From contig NZ_QJUV01000001.1 in assembly GCF_003397585.1 (NCBI RefSeq), forward strand, positions 682,001 through 746,000: a stretch of 64,000 bases of DNA, written 5' to 3'. Shown piece after piece: positions 53,234-62,363 of this stretch. A model generated the notes under the pieces. The model saw nothing but the letters and a program-made list of their open reading frames with translations. It made no database searches and was not told where the DNA came from. A program made the position numbers and the translations under genes. How positions within the stretch are numbered: the stretch's first letter is position 1; each line of letters begins with the position of its first letter. The DNA is from Gardnerella piotii (GTDB lineage Bacteria > Actinomycetota > Actinomycetes > Actinomycetales > Bifidobacteriaceae).

Positions 53234-56218
53234 ATGGAAGACAACGATCAACAATATTCAACAGCTGACAATAAAGCTACAATCGCTGAGCCAGCTTTTC
53301 GCTATAATGCGCAACTCGCACAAGATATTGAGCAGCGCTGGCAAAAAACCTGGGATGAGCAAGGCACATTCTGGGCTGCTAATGTTAAGGGTAATTTAAG
53401 GGATGGTGAAGGCAGGAATGCTGAAGGCCGCCCTTCTTTCTTTGCAATGGACATGTTCCCGTATCCTTCTGGAAAGGGCTTGCACGTTGGGCATCCTCTT
53501 GGATATTTAGCAACAGACGTTGTAAGCCGATATCACCGCATGAAGGGCGAGAACGTTTTGCATGCTATGGGCTACGACGCTTTTGGACTTCCTGCAGAAC
53601 AGTACGCTGTGCAAACTGGTCAGCATCCTCGCATTACTACCGAGGCAAATATTGCGAATATGCGCAGGCAGTTGCATCGTATGGGATTGAGTTTTGATGA
53701 TCGTAGGTCTTTTGCAACTATTGATACAAACTACGTTCGTTGGACACAATGGATTTTCTCAAAGCTTTACGACGCTTGGTATAACCCTGATTTTGTAAGA
53801 AAAGATGGAGGAAAGGGTTCTGCTCGTCCAATTTGTGAGCTTGTTGATGAGTTTAAGAGCGCAAAGCGCGAAATTCCTGGTTTTGCAGGCAAAAAGTGGG
53901 AAGAGCTTAGCAAAGTAGAACAAGCAGACGTTTTGAATGACTTCCGTATTGCTTACATTTCTAAATCTCCTGTAAATTGGTGCCCAGGATTGGGAACTGT
54001 GCTTGCAAACGAGGAAGTTACTGCAGAAGGTAAATCTGAGCGTGGAAACTTCCCAGTGTTCCAGCGCAATCTTCGTCAATGGTCTATGCGAATTACAGCT
54101 TATGCGCATCGTTTGGTTGAAGATTTGAACACTATTGATTGGCCAGAAAAAGTTAAGCTTATGCAGCGAAACTGGATTGGCGAATCTCACGGTGCATCCG
54201 TGCATTTTGAAGTGCCATGTTCGGACGGCGAAACTCGCGATTTGGAAGTGTACACAACTCGTCCAGACACGCTTTTTGGCACTACTTTTGCTGTTGTTTC
54301 TGTAGATCATCCAATTCTTGAGCACATTCCAGAAGCGTGGAGTGCGGATGTTCCAGAAAGTTGGAAGGGCGGCTACGCAAATCTTAAGGAAGGTTTGGCA
54401 GAGTATCAGGCTCAAGCTCGCGCGAAGACTGCTAAAGATCGCACGGAAGATGCTGGGGCTAAAACAGGCTTGTTTACTGGTCTTTACGCGATTAATCCTG
54501 TAACTGGTGCAAAACTTCCACTGTTTGTTGCAGATTATGTTCTTATGGGTTATGGAACGGGCGCAATTATGGCAGTTCCAGGCGGCGATCAGCGCGATTA
54601 TGATTTTGCTAAAGCTTTCGGCTTGCCAGTAATTTATACGGTTAAGCCTTTGCCTGATTCTGACGAAAAGTTAGAAGATTATGATGGCAAAGCTCCATTT
54701 GTTTCTCATGACGGAATTGTTATCAATTCTTCTGTGGAGCATACTCATAAGCTTGGCGACGCCTTGTCTATTAACGGTTTGCGCGTAGATGAAGCTATTA
54801 AAAAAGTGACGACTTGGCTTGAATCAGCAGGCGTAGGCGTTGGCAGAGTTTCTTACAGACTTCGCGATTGGCTGTTCTCTAGGCAGCGCTACTGGGGAGA
54901 GCCTTTCCCAATCGTTTATGACGAGGACGGTGTTGCTTACTTAGTTCCAGATAGTGAGCTTCCGATTGCTTTGCCAGATGTTCCAGACTATCAACCAAAG
55001 ACTTATGCTCCGAACGACGCAAACTCGGAGCCAGAAGCGCCATTAAGCAGAAACGACGATTGGGTTAAAGTTCAGCTTGATCTTGGTGACGGTGTAAAAA
55101 CCTACTATCGAGATACAAACACTATGCCAAACTGGGCTGGTTCATGCTGGTACTACATGCGCTACTTGGATCCGAATGACGCAGAGCACATGGTTGACAG
55201 CGACGAATATGACTATTGGATGGGCACGAACCGTCCAGGCAAAGAGCATGTTTCTGGCGGCGTTGACCTTTACGTTGGTGGCGTAGAGCACGCAGTTTTG
55301 CACTTGCTTTACTCGAGATTCTGGCATAAAGCGCTTTATGACTTGGGCTACGTGGATTCTGCTGAGCCGTTCCATCGCCTATTTAACCAGGGCATGATTC
55401 AAGCTTACGCTTACACGGATGAGCGTGGACAGTACGTTCCAGCAGACGAAGTTGAAGAAGGCGCTAATAACGGCGCTGGAGAGCCAACATTTACGTGGCA
55501 CGGCGAGAGCGTGAATCGCGAGTTTGGAAAGATGGGCAAGAGTCTAAAGAATATTGTGACTCCAGACTATATGTACGAAAATTACGGTGCAGATACGTTC
55601 CGCTTGTACGAGATGAGTATGGGTCCTCTTTCTGAATCTCGCCCATGGAATACGCGTAACGTTGTTGGAGGCATGCGATTCTTGCAGCGCTTGTGGCGTA
55701 ACGTTGTTAACGAAGAAACAGGCGCTTGCGTAGTAACAGAAGATGCGCTCGACGAAAAGACACTAAAGCTTGTTAATAACACGATTGCGCAAGTGACTGT
55801 AGAGATGGAAGCAATGCGACCAAACACTGCAATCGCTAAGCTGATTGTGTTAAATAACCACTTAACATCTTTGCCTAGCGTGCCTCGCACAGCAGTTGAG
55901 CCGCTTGTTCTTATGCTTTCTCCGATTGCTCCGCATATTTGCGAAGAAATGTGGAGCAAGCTTGGGCATACTAAGTCGATTGCTCACGCAAATTGGCCTG
56001 TTGCAGATTCTCGCTACATTGGTGCAGATACTGTTACAGCTGTTGTGCAAATTAAGGGCAAAGTTCGCGCAAAGCTCGAAGTTGACCCGAATATTGAGGC
56101 CGAAGAGCTAGAAAAGCTTGCGTTGGAAGCTGTAGCTGATCGCTTGGGTGGTAAAGCTCCGCGCAAAGTGATTGTGAAGGCTCCAAAGATTGTGTCTATT
56201 GTGCCAGACGAAAGCTGA
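53234..56218 (+). CDS. leuS: Leucyl-tRNA synthetase
   Basis: The 994-residue class I synthetase has HVGH in PSGKGLHVGHPLGY at about 80 and the KMSKS equivalent KMGKS in FGKMGKSLKNIVTPD at about 760. An editing domain with TRPDTLFGTTF at about 340 is present. It charges tRNA-Leu. The ATG at 53234 has no clear ribosome site, so short-leader translation is possible. It ends with a strong terminator. Confidence 0.96.
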   Translation: MEDNDQQYSTADNKATIAEPAFRYNAQLAQDIEQRWQKTWDEQGTFWAANVKGNLRDGEGRNAEGRPSFFAMDMFPYPSGKGLHVGHPLGYLATDVVSRYHRMKGENVLHAMGYDAFGLPAEQYAVQTGQHPRITTEANIANMRRQLHRMGLSFDDRRSFATIDTNYVRWTQWIFSKLYDAWYNPDFVRKDGGKGSARPICELVDEFKSAKREIPGFAGKKWEELSKVEQADVLNDFRIAYISKSPVNWCPGLGTVLANEEVTAEGKSERGNFPVFQRNLRQWSMRITAYAHRLVEDLNTIDWPEKVKLMQRNWIGESHGASVHFEVPCSDGETRDLEVYTTRPDTLFGTTFAVVSVDHPILEHIPEAWSADVPESWKGGYANLKEGLAEYQAQARAKTAKDRTEDAGAKTGLFTGLYAINPVTGAKLPLFVADYVLMGYGTGAIMAVPGGDQRDYDFAKAFGLPVIYTVKPLPDSDEKLEDYDGKAPFVSHDGIVINSSVEHTHKLGDALSINGLRVDEAIKKVTTWLESAGVGVGRVSYRLRDWLFSRQRYWGEPFPIVYDEDGVAYLVPDSELPIALPDVPDYQPKTYAPNDANSEPEAPLSRNDDWVKVQLDLGDGVKTYYRDTNTMPNWAGSCWYYMRYLDPNDAEHMVDSDEYDYWMGTNRPGKEHVSGGVDLYVGGVEHAVLHLLYSRFWHKALYDLGYVDSAEPFHRLFNQGMIQAYAYTDERGQYVPADEVEEGANNGAGEPTFTWHGESVNREFGKMGKSLKNIVTPDYMYENYGADTFRLYEMSMGPLSESRPWNTRNVVGGMRFLQRLWRNVVNEETGACVVTEDALDEKTLKLVNNTIAQVTVEMEAMRPNTAIAKLIVLNNHLTSLPSVPRTAVEPLVLMLSPIAPHICEEMWSKLGHTKSIAHANWPVADSRYIGADTVTAVVQIKGKVRAKLEVDPNIEAEELEKLALEAVADRLGGKAPRKVIVKAPKIVSIVPDES

Positions 56219-56241
56219 AAACTCAATGTTTTCTAGGCAAA

Positions 56242-56260
56242 ATAGCCTTTAACCACATTG
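56242..56260 (+). repeat. 19-bp intergenic repeat, copy 2
   Basis: Identical to 46481-46499. It lies between the leuS stop codon and the leuS terminator. Confidence 0.6.
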
Positions 56261-56273
56261 GTTAATTTTACTT

Positions 56274-56320
56274 GAAAGATGCTTATCTTCATTTAATAGT
56301 GGAGGTAAGCATCTTTTTTT
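56274..56320 (+). terminator. leuS terminator
   Basis: AAAGATGCTTA pairs with TAAGCATCTTT around a 20-base loop, followed by a T run. Confidence 0.88.
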
Positions 56321-56357
56321 ATGAATGGTTATGAATAACAAAAGGAGGTGATTAAAG

Positions 56358-57248
56358 GTGCATAAAACGAGTCGTAATGTTTTGGAAAGGCTTGATGCGA
56401 TTAGTGGCTTGAACAATTATGTTAGTGAAGAAATCAGCGATATTAGTGATTCTTATAGAGAAGCTAAAGATTTACAGCATACAAAAGATGATTTGAATAT
56501 TTTAGACTATAAAACTTGCGTTTTAGATAGCGAAACTAAAGAACGTGCGCTCGCTTTGAAAGACCTTGCTACTAATGCTAATAGTTCTTCATTAAAAGTT
56601 GATGATTTTAATAAGCGCAACGAAGCAAGAGTGAAGAATCATGTTAGATTGGCTATAAAGCCTGCTCATATTTTAGCAATAATGCTGATTCTAGTTGTTT
56701 GTTTATCTTGTAGTTTAACAATGTTAATAAGTCAATATGCAACTTATAGCAAGGTTTATGCATATAACGCTAGCGCAAAATCAAAAGATCATTCTAATAA
56801 GCAAGTTGATTTTTACAATAAGTCAGATGCTAAAGGCGACGGTAAAAATGATGGTAAAGACGAATCAAATGATAAATCAAAAGACGGAATAAAAGGCGAA
56901 TCAAATAATAAATCAAAAGTGAGCACTAATCATAAAAGTGAGTTAAAAAAAGATGAAGAAAGCGTTGAAAGTGTTAGCAAAAATCAAGATTTGATTGAAA
57001 AAAATAAGAGTGAATATAGTCAAAATAGAAGCAAAAATATTCAAAATAAAAGTGAATGCATAAATATAAACAGTGCTGGATCGGAAGAATTGCAAGCGAT
57101 AAAAGGCATAGGGCCAAAAATGGCTCAAAGAATATTAGACATGCGTAAAAAAGTTCGCGTTTTTAATCGTGTTGAAGATTTGATGCAAGTCAATGGAATT
57201 GGTCCGAAAACTTTTGCAAAGATTAAATCGATGATTTGTGTTGGTTAA
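56358..57248 (+). CDS. comEA: ComEA-like helix-hairpin-helix DNA receptor
   Basis: The 296-residue protein has a cytoplasmic N-terminal stretch of about 95 residues, one helix at about 98-120, a Lys/Ser/Asp/Asn-rich linker to about 230, and two C-terminal HhH motifs (INSAGSEELQAIKGIGPKMA and VNGIGPKTFAKIK). ComEA binds incoming DNA outside the membrane. The GTG start follows AAAGGAGGTGAT, an almost perfect anti-16S match. It is directly upstream of comEC. The cytoplasmic N-terminus and linker are longer than in typical ComEA. Confidence 0.88.
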   Translation: MHKTSRNVLERLDAISGLNNYVSEEISDISDSYREAKDLQHTKDDLNILDYKTCVLDSETKERALALKDLATNANSSSLKVDDFNKRNEARVKNHVRLAIKPAHILAIMLILVVCLSCSLTMLISQYATYSKVYAYNASAKSKDHSNKQVDFYNKSDAKGDGKNDGKDESNDKSKDGIKGESNNKSKVSTNHKSELKKDEESVESVSKNQDLIEKNKSEYSQNRSKNIQNKSECININSAGSEELQAIKGIGPKMAQRILDMRKKVRVFNRVEDLMQVNGIGPKTFAKIKSMICVG

Positions 57249-57299
57249 GAATCGCTTATCTATAGGTTTATTTTATAACTTTGTTCTTTAAGGCGTAAA

Positions 57300-59132
57300 A
57301 TGGAAGAATTTTATTGGAATTTTGAAAATGGAAACAAGGATTTTAGACTTGTTCCAATTGCTTTTGCAATGTGGTTTGGATGCTTGTATGCAAGATTTAT
57401 ATGCAAAAGTAATCAAGTTTTAGCGTATACAATATTTGCCACTTTTGCGTTTGCTATTCTGTGCTTTTATGTTTCATTCTCTAATGGATCATTTTTCAAT
57501 GGATCATTTTTTAATGGTGTGCTTAAATCTAAATTTTTGAGGCGCTTAGGAATAATCAAATACAAGCAAACTTTTTATGCGATTATGTGCGCATTTTTAG
57601 CTTCATTTATGATTTGTTCGATTACGCAATGCTTAGAAGAGCTAGATCCTGTTTTTTCTGTTATTAAAAGCGAAAGTGCTAGAAGCACTCAAAGCTATGA
57701 TGGTAATAAAAGGCTCGATTCTAAAAGCGTTAAAGTGGCTATGAAAATAACGTCTCCTTTAAGAACATCTCCTTCTTTTAGAGGAGATTGTGTAGCTAAT
57801 GTAAGTGTTAAAAGTGTTGAAACAGAAGATAAAAATCATGTTGTGCAAAAACATGTGAGTTTTGCAAGCGCAAAACTCTACGCTTTTAATCCAGATTGTA
57901 AAGCAATTAATTATGGCTATACGATTAGCAGTTTTGCAAAGATTGGTATCTCAAAATTTGGAGCAAATAATGTAGAAATTCAAATTCCTAAAGCTAGTAA
58001 AAAAGATAAATATAAGTTTAGTAATGAAGATAAATCTAGCAAAAATCAAGTCAATTCCTTAAAAGTGATTGAAAAATCTGGGTTTTTAACAAGTGCTCTA
58101 AACAGTCTTTATAAAGAATTTTACAAAATTACAGGCAATTTGAGTGAGCAGGGTCAAATGCTTGTTCCTGGACTTACTGTAGGGCTTTTAGGTCAAGAGC
58201 ATTTAAACAATGAAGATGAAGGCAAAAGTAGTCAAATTGACAGCTCTTATGCGAATACAATGAAGCAAAGATTTAAGATCTCGGGAATAATGCACTTAAT
58301 GGCAGTTTCTGGAGGCCACTTTTTGCTTATGGCAGCAATGATTCGTAAAGTTTGCTTATATTTTCTTGCTCCAAAATGGCTGTGTGCGCTTTTTGAAATA
58401 CTGGGAAATATTTCTTTAGCACTTATTGTTTACCCATCTGCTTCGGTTTTACGCGCACTTATAATGGGCATTATTTGTTCAATCGCATTTTTACTTTCTA
58501 GAGCGTATCAATCGGCTAGCGCATTAAGCTTAACTGTTATAGGTGTTTTATTTGTTTGCCCTAAGTTTGCGTGGGATTATGCGTTTGCGCTTTCTGTTTG
58601 CGCTACTTTTGGAATAATTGTTTGTGGAATGCCTTTAAGAAGAATCTTTTTAAGATATATACCGTCTAGTATTGCAAGCGCATTAAGTATTACATTGTGT
58701 GCTCAATGTTTTACACTTCCTGTGCAAATATTAATGCAACCTCAAGTTTCTTTTATATCTATTATAGCGAACTTGATTGTTGCTCCTTTTGTTGATTTTG
58801 CAACGATTTTTGGGCTTTTGTCGCTTGTTTGCTCGTGCTGGAATTACTCGATTGCGCTATTTTTCGCTAATATTTCTTCTATTGGAACAAACATTATGGC
58901 AAATTGTGCTTGGAATCTTGGAGATTTACAAATCGGAGTTATTCCATGGGTTTCTGGGCCATTAGGTGCGTGGCTTGCGTGGTTTGTTGAATTTAGCGTA
59001 TTTTTGTGTGTATTTTTTATTAATAAGTATCTTAAAAATAAAGAGTTTTATAATGCGTTTAAGATTTACGCTCAAGCAAAGTCAAATCGCTTTAAGCATC
59101 TTGTAGATGATTCGGTTGAACTTTTTGAATGA
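57300..59132 (+). CDS. comEC: ComEC/Rec2 DNA-uptake channel lacking the C-terminal nuclease domain
   Basis: The 610-residue protein has N-terminal helices, a central Ser/Lys-rich soluble region, and the Competence domain from about 330 (IMHLMAVSGGHFLLMAA, then FEILGNISLALIVYPSASVLRA in outline). It ends soon after the last helix at about 580. The metallo-beta-lactamase-like domain of full-length ComEC is absent. It should form the inner-membrane DNA channel, with ComEA before it and holA after it, a conserved order. A 15-bp in-frame tandem repeat (57483-57512) encodes NGSFF twice. Confidence 0.88.
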   Translation: MEEFYWNFENGNKDFRLVPIAFAMWFGCLYARFICKSNQVLAYTIFATFAFAILCFYVSFSNGSFFNGSFFNGVLKSKFLRRLGIIKYKQTFYAIMCAFLASFMICSITQCLEELDPVFSVIKSESARSTQSYDGNKRLDSKSVKVAMKITSPLRTSPSFRGDCVANVSVKSVETEDKNHVVQKHVSFASAKLYAFNPDCKAINYGYTISSFAKIGISKFGANNVEIQIPKASKKDKYKFSNEDKSSKNQVNSLKVIEKSGFLTSALNSLYKEFYKITGNLSEQGQMLVPGLTVGLLGQEHLNNEDEGKSSQIDSSYANTMKQRFKISGIMHLMAVSGGHFLLMAAMIRKVCLYFLAPKWLCALFEILGNISLALIVYPSASVLRALIMGIICSIAFLLSRAYQSASALSLTVIGVLFVCPKFAWDYAFALSVCATFGIIVCGMPLRRIFLRYIPSSIASALSITLCAQCFTLPVQILMQPQVSFISIIANLIVAPFVDFATIFGLLSLVCSCWNYSIALFFANISSIGTNIMANCAWNLGDLQIGVIPWVSGPLGAWLAWFVEFSVFLCVFFINKYLKNKEFYNAFKIYAQAKSNRFKHLVDDSVELFE

Positions 59133-59302
59133 TTTTTGTGCAAGTGATGATTTTGAGCAATTTTTATAGTCAATTTATAGTAAATCATCTTAAGTTTTGT
59201 ATAGTTTGTACAATTATTAGATGTGTTAAATAGCTAAAAATAATCGAATTAATGGTAGATTTGATTAGCTAACTTGTAAAACATTAGCATTAAGGGGTAC
59301 GT

Positions 59303-60292
59303 ATGCAAACGTTAAAAAACTTTGCGCCACTTACGATTGTAGTTGGTGGAGATGCGTATTTGAACGATTTGAACGCTCGCGACTTAAAAACGCGCATATT
59401 AGACTCCTGCCCAGATGCAGATGTTGTAAATTTAGACGCTTTGATTGCAGATAAATATGCTTTTATAACTGCTACAGGTCCATCACTTTTTTCTAGCGGA
59501 ACAATTGTTGTTATTAATAATCTGGAACAAGCTAATGAAGATTTAGTTGAAGCGATAATAGAGTTTTGTGCTAGTAAATCTAAATCAAAAACTAATGCAA
59601 AATCTAATGAAAACGATTGCTGGGTTATTGCACGACATGAAGGTGGCGTTAAAGGAAAGTCAATAGTTACAAAGCTAGAAAAAGCTGGAGCAAACAAAAT
59701 AACTGTTCCAGATCTTAAAAAAGACGATGCAAGATTGAATTTTGTGCTAAGTCTTTTTGAAAGACAAAATCGCAAAGTAGAGCCTGCAGCCGCTGCGCGA
59801 ATCGTAGAGGTTTTAGGTGGGAAAACAGACCAGTTAGCATCTCTTTGTTCTCAACTTTGTTTTGATTTTGAAGATAACCCAATCACGCTAAAAATAGTTG
59901 ACCAATACTTAATATCTGATCCGCAAGTAACTGGATTTTTTGTAGCAGATAAAGCTGCACAAGGAAACGCGGGTCAAGCTATTCTTGCGTCAAGAAGAGC
60001 GATTTTACAAGGCGTTGACCCTATAGCGTTGATTGGAGCTTTGTCTGTAAAAATGCGCATAATTGCAAAAGCTATAGCAGTTAAAAACGGAGAAATTTCT
60101 AACGCGCAAGCAAAAGTGAATCCGTGGGCGTTAAAAATGGCTATGAGAGATTTAGGCGGATGGAGTGAGAATGGGATTCGTAAGTGTTTTATGTGTTTAG
60201 CGTGGGCAGATGAGCAATGCAAAGGTGGAGCGAGTGATGCTGATTACGCTTTAGAAAAATGCATTAGCATGATTGCTTTGCGTGGTCGTTAA
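59303..60292 (+). CDS. holA: DNA polymerase III delta subunit
   Basis: The 329-residue clamp-loader subunit has the HolA pattern: VVGGDAYLNDL near the start, ARHEGGVKGKS, LEKAGANKITVPDLKKDDA in outline, and the helical C-terminal domain with WALKMAMRDLGGWSENGIRKC. It opens the beta clamp with the other loader subunits. AAGGGG precedes the ATG. The 170-bp gap before it shows no structure. Confidence 0.92.
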   Translation: MQTLKNFAPLTIVVGGDAYLNDLNARDLKTRILDSCPDADVVNLDALIADKYAFITATGPSLFSSGTIVVINNLEQANEDLVEAIIEFCASKSKSKTNAKSNENDCWVIARHEGGVKGKSIVTKLEKAGANKITVPDLKKDDARLNFVLSLFERQNRKVEPAAAARIVEVLGGKTDQLASLCSQLCFDFEDNPITLKIVDQYLISDPQVTGFFVADKAAQGNAGQAILASRRAILQGVDPIALIGALSVKMRIIAKAIAVKNGEISNAQAKVNPWALKMAMRDLGGWSENGIRKCFMCLAWADEQCKGGASDADYALEKCISMIALRGR

Positions 60293-60319
60293 ATTAAATT
60301 AAGTCGAAAGTGTGCGATT

Positions 60320-60883
60320 TTGGAAAATCATAATATTAAAAAGCTTGTAATTCCAAGTGATTCGTGTATGCAAGATCTTGGAGAGTCAATTGCAAAAATA
60401 GTGCATGAAACAGACGTTATTTTGCTTTCTGGTCCTCTTGGTGCTGGAAAAACAACGTTTGCTAAAGGATTTGGCAAAGGATTGGGAATAAAAGAGCCAA
60501 TAGTTTCGCCAACTTTTACTATTGCTAGAGAGCTTAAAGGCACGTTTTCTAACGGAAAAGCAGCAAATCTTATTCACGTAGATGCATACAGGCTTGGTGG
60601 AAAAGATTACGCTCCAGGGCAAGACACTGTTTCTAGGCTTTTAGATGAGCTTGAATCGCTTGGATTAGACGAAGCTTTGGAAGAGCCAGGAGACGGAACT
60701 GTTGTGCTTATGGAATGGGGAGAGCAAATGGCAGGCGTTCTTGCAAATGTTCGTCTTGAAGTTCATATTGATAGGCCAATTAATAAAGAAAAGTCAAATG
60801 AGTTTACAAGCGAAGGAAATCGTGTTGTAACGCTTGTTCCAGTCGGAGGAGATTGGTGCGATCGCTTAAAAATTCTTGATTAA
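60320..60883 (+). CDS. tsaE: tRNA t6A ATPase subunit TsaE
   Basis: The 187-residue protein has P-loop GPLGAGKTTFAKG at about 38-50 and Walker-B-like DAYRLGG and VVLMEWGEQ, typical of TsaE (YjeE). It works with TsaB and TsaD in making N6-threonylcarbamoyl-adenosine on ANN-decoding tRNAs. TTG is the most likely start; no ATG lies near the N-terminus. It follows holA by 27 bases and precedes tsaB. Confidence 0.93.
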   Translation: MENHNIKKLVIPSDSCMQDLGESIAKIVHETDVILLSGPLGAGKTTFAKGFGKGLGIKEPIVSPTFTIARELKGTFSNGKAANLIHVDAYRLGGKDYAPGQDTVSRLLDELESLGLDEALEEPGDGTVVLMEWGEQMAGVLANVRLEVHIDRPINKEKSNEFTSEGNRVVTLVPVGGDWCDRLKILD

Positions 60884-60921
60884 GAGTAAGCTAAATTGGT
60901 TAGTCAATTTAAGGAATGAAA

Positions 60922-61716
60922 ATGAGCAATACGCTGATTATAGACACGTCGTACGGTTCAACAGTTGGAGTTGTGGGGCATAATCCAATAGTGGAAACGG
61001 ATTCTCGCACTCATGTTGAAAGATTGCAAGTAAACATTGATCTTGCAGTAAAAAATGCTGGACTAGAGCTTAATCAAATAGACGAGATTGTAGTTGGAGT
61101 AGGTCCTGCTCCTTTTACAGGTTTACGAGCTGGACTAGTTGCGGCTAAGGCGATTGCTTTTGCGAATAACGCAAAGATTCTAGGATGCAACAGTTTGCTG
61201 CCTCAAAGCTTAATGATTCGTTCTGGAGCTTTTGAAGAATCGCTTAAAAATGGCGTTATCTCTAATAGTGAAATAGTTGAAAATAATGAATCTTGCGCAG
61301 CTAAACACACGTATGTTCTTTCGCTAAATGACGCTAGAAGACGCCAAGTTTATATGAGTTTATATGACGATAGTGGTTGCGAAGTAATAGAAATGGATAT
61401 TGATTATCCTGCAAATATTGTTGATAGAGTAAATCAATATTTTGAATCAAATAATATTTGCGATTATTGCGTTTGCGTTGCGGGTCATGGCGCTAAAAAA
61501 TACGCTGAAGATTGGAATAAAATCGAGAATATATGCTTAATTACCGAGGCGAGTGCTCTTGATTTAGGCGTAAAAGGATTAGAAATATTTAAGATGTGCG
61601 CAAGTCAAAAAGACGTTATTGAACCACTTTATTTAAGAAGACCAGACGTATCTGTTCCAAACCCATTGAAGCACGTTTTGGGATCTGGCGCTGCTACAAA
61701 AGTGGCAGAAAAATAG
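60922..61716 (+). CDS. tsaB: tRNA t6A subunit TsaB
   Basis: The 264-residue protein starts MSNTLIIDTSYGSTVGVV and has GVGPAPFTGLRAGLVAAKA, the TsaB signature. It dimerises with TsaD as a non-catalytic ASKHA partner. The ATG at 60922 has AAGGA six bases upstream, while the ATG at 60916 touches it. It is part of the tsaE-tsaB-rimI-tsaD operon. Confidence 0.93.
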   Translation: MSNTLIIDTSYGSTVGVVGHNPIVETDSRTHVERLQVNIDLAVKNAGLELNQIDEIVVGVGPAPFTGLRAGLVAAKAIAFANNAKILGCNSLLPQSLMIRSGAFEESLKNGVISNSEIVENNESCAAKHTYVLSLNDARRRQVYMSLYDDSGCEVIEMDIDYPANIVDRVNQYFESNNICDYCVCVAGHGAKKYAEDWNKIENICLITEASALDLGVKGLEIFKMCASQKDVIEPLYLRRPDVSVPNPLKHVLGSGAATKVAEK

Positions 61717-61736
61717 GATTCAAGCGAAGTACGCAT

Positions 61737-62363
61737 ATGATTGTAGACATAACTCGCTCAAAATATCCAGCTTGTGTATCAAATAGTCAAAGTTGTGCAA
61801 TAGAGAAAATTGATTGTGCAAAATATGAAGCAATAGTTTCTCAAATTGCAAAAATCGAAGCAGACTTGTTTGGACCAGGATGCTGGAACAAGAACATGAT
61901 TTTGCAAGAGTTACAAGCACCGATGCGCGCGTATTATGCAGATGTTGATCTAAACACAAATACGGTAGCTGGGTATGCAGGATTTTGGTTTGATGGTGAC
62001 GACGCTCAAATAATGACAATAGGCGTTGCAAAAGAGTATCAAAAGCGAGGAATTGCAAGCAATCTTCTAAAAACTATGATTGAAAATGCAAAATCAATCG
62101 GCGCAAAACGAATGCTTTTAGAAGTTAAAGTAAACAATAATCCAGCATTAAAACTGTATGAAAAATTCGGTTTTACAGAAATGGGATTACGAAAAAGATA
62201 CTACATGCCAGAAGGAATAGACGCATATACAATGTGTGCGCAAATAGAAGACTTTGAAGACTTAGACAACTTAGACGACTTAGAAAATTTAGAAAACTCA
62301 AAAAACTTAAAAGAATCTAGCGAAGCTTATAACAGTGCTAAAAGTGAGGATAACAATGAGTGA
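61737..62363 (+). CDS. rimI: Ribosomal protein S18 alanine acetyltransferase RimI, with acidic tail
   Basis: The 208-residue GNAT enzyme has the acetyl-CoA motif KEYQKRGIASNLL at about 101-113 and KVNNNPALKLYEKFGF. It acetylates the N-terminal alanine of S18, or related targets. The usual length is about 150; this one has an N-terminal extension of about 25 residues and a C-terminal acidic tail of about 40, built of Leu/Asp/Glu/Asn repeats. Its 3' end overlaps tsaD by eight bases. Confidence 0.87.
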   Translation: MIVDITRSKYPACVSNSQSCAIEKIDCAKYEAIVSQIAKIEADLFGPGCWNKNMILQELQAPMRAYYADVDLNTNTVAGYAGFWFDGDDAQIMTIGVAKEYQKRGIASNLLKTMIENAKSIGAKRMLLEVKVNNNPALKLYEKFGFTEMGLRKRYYMPEGIDAYTMCAQIEDFEDLDNLDDLENLENSKNLKESSEAYNSAKSEDNNE

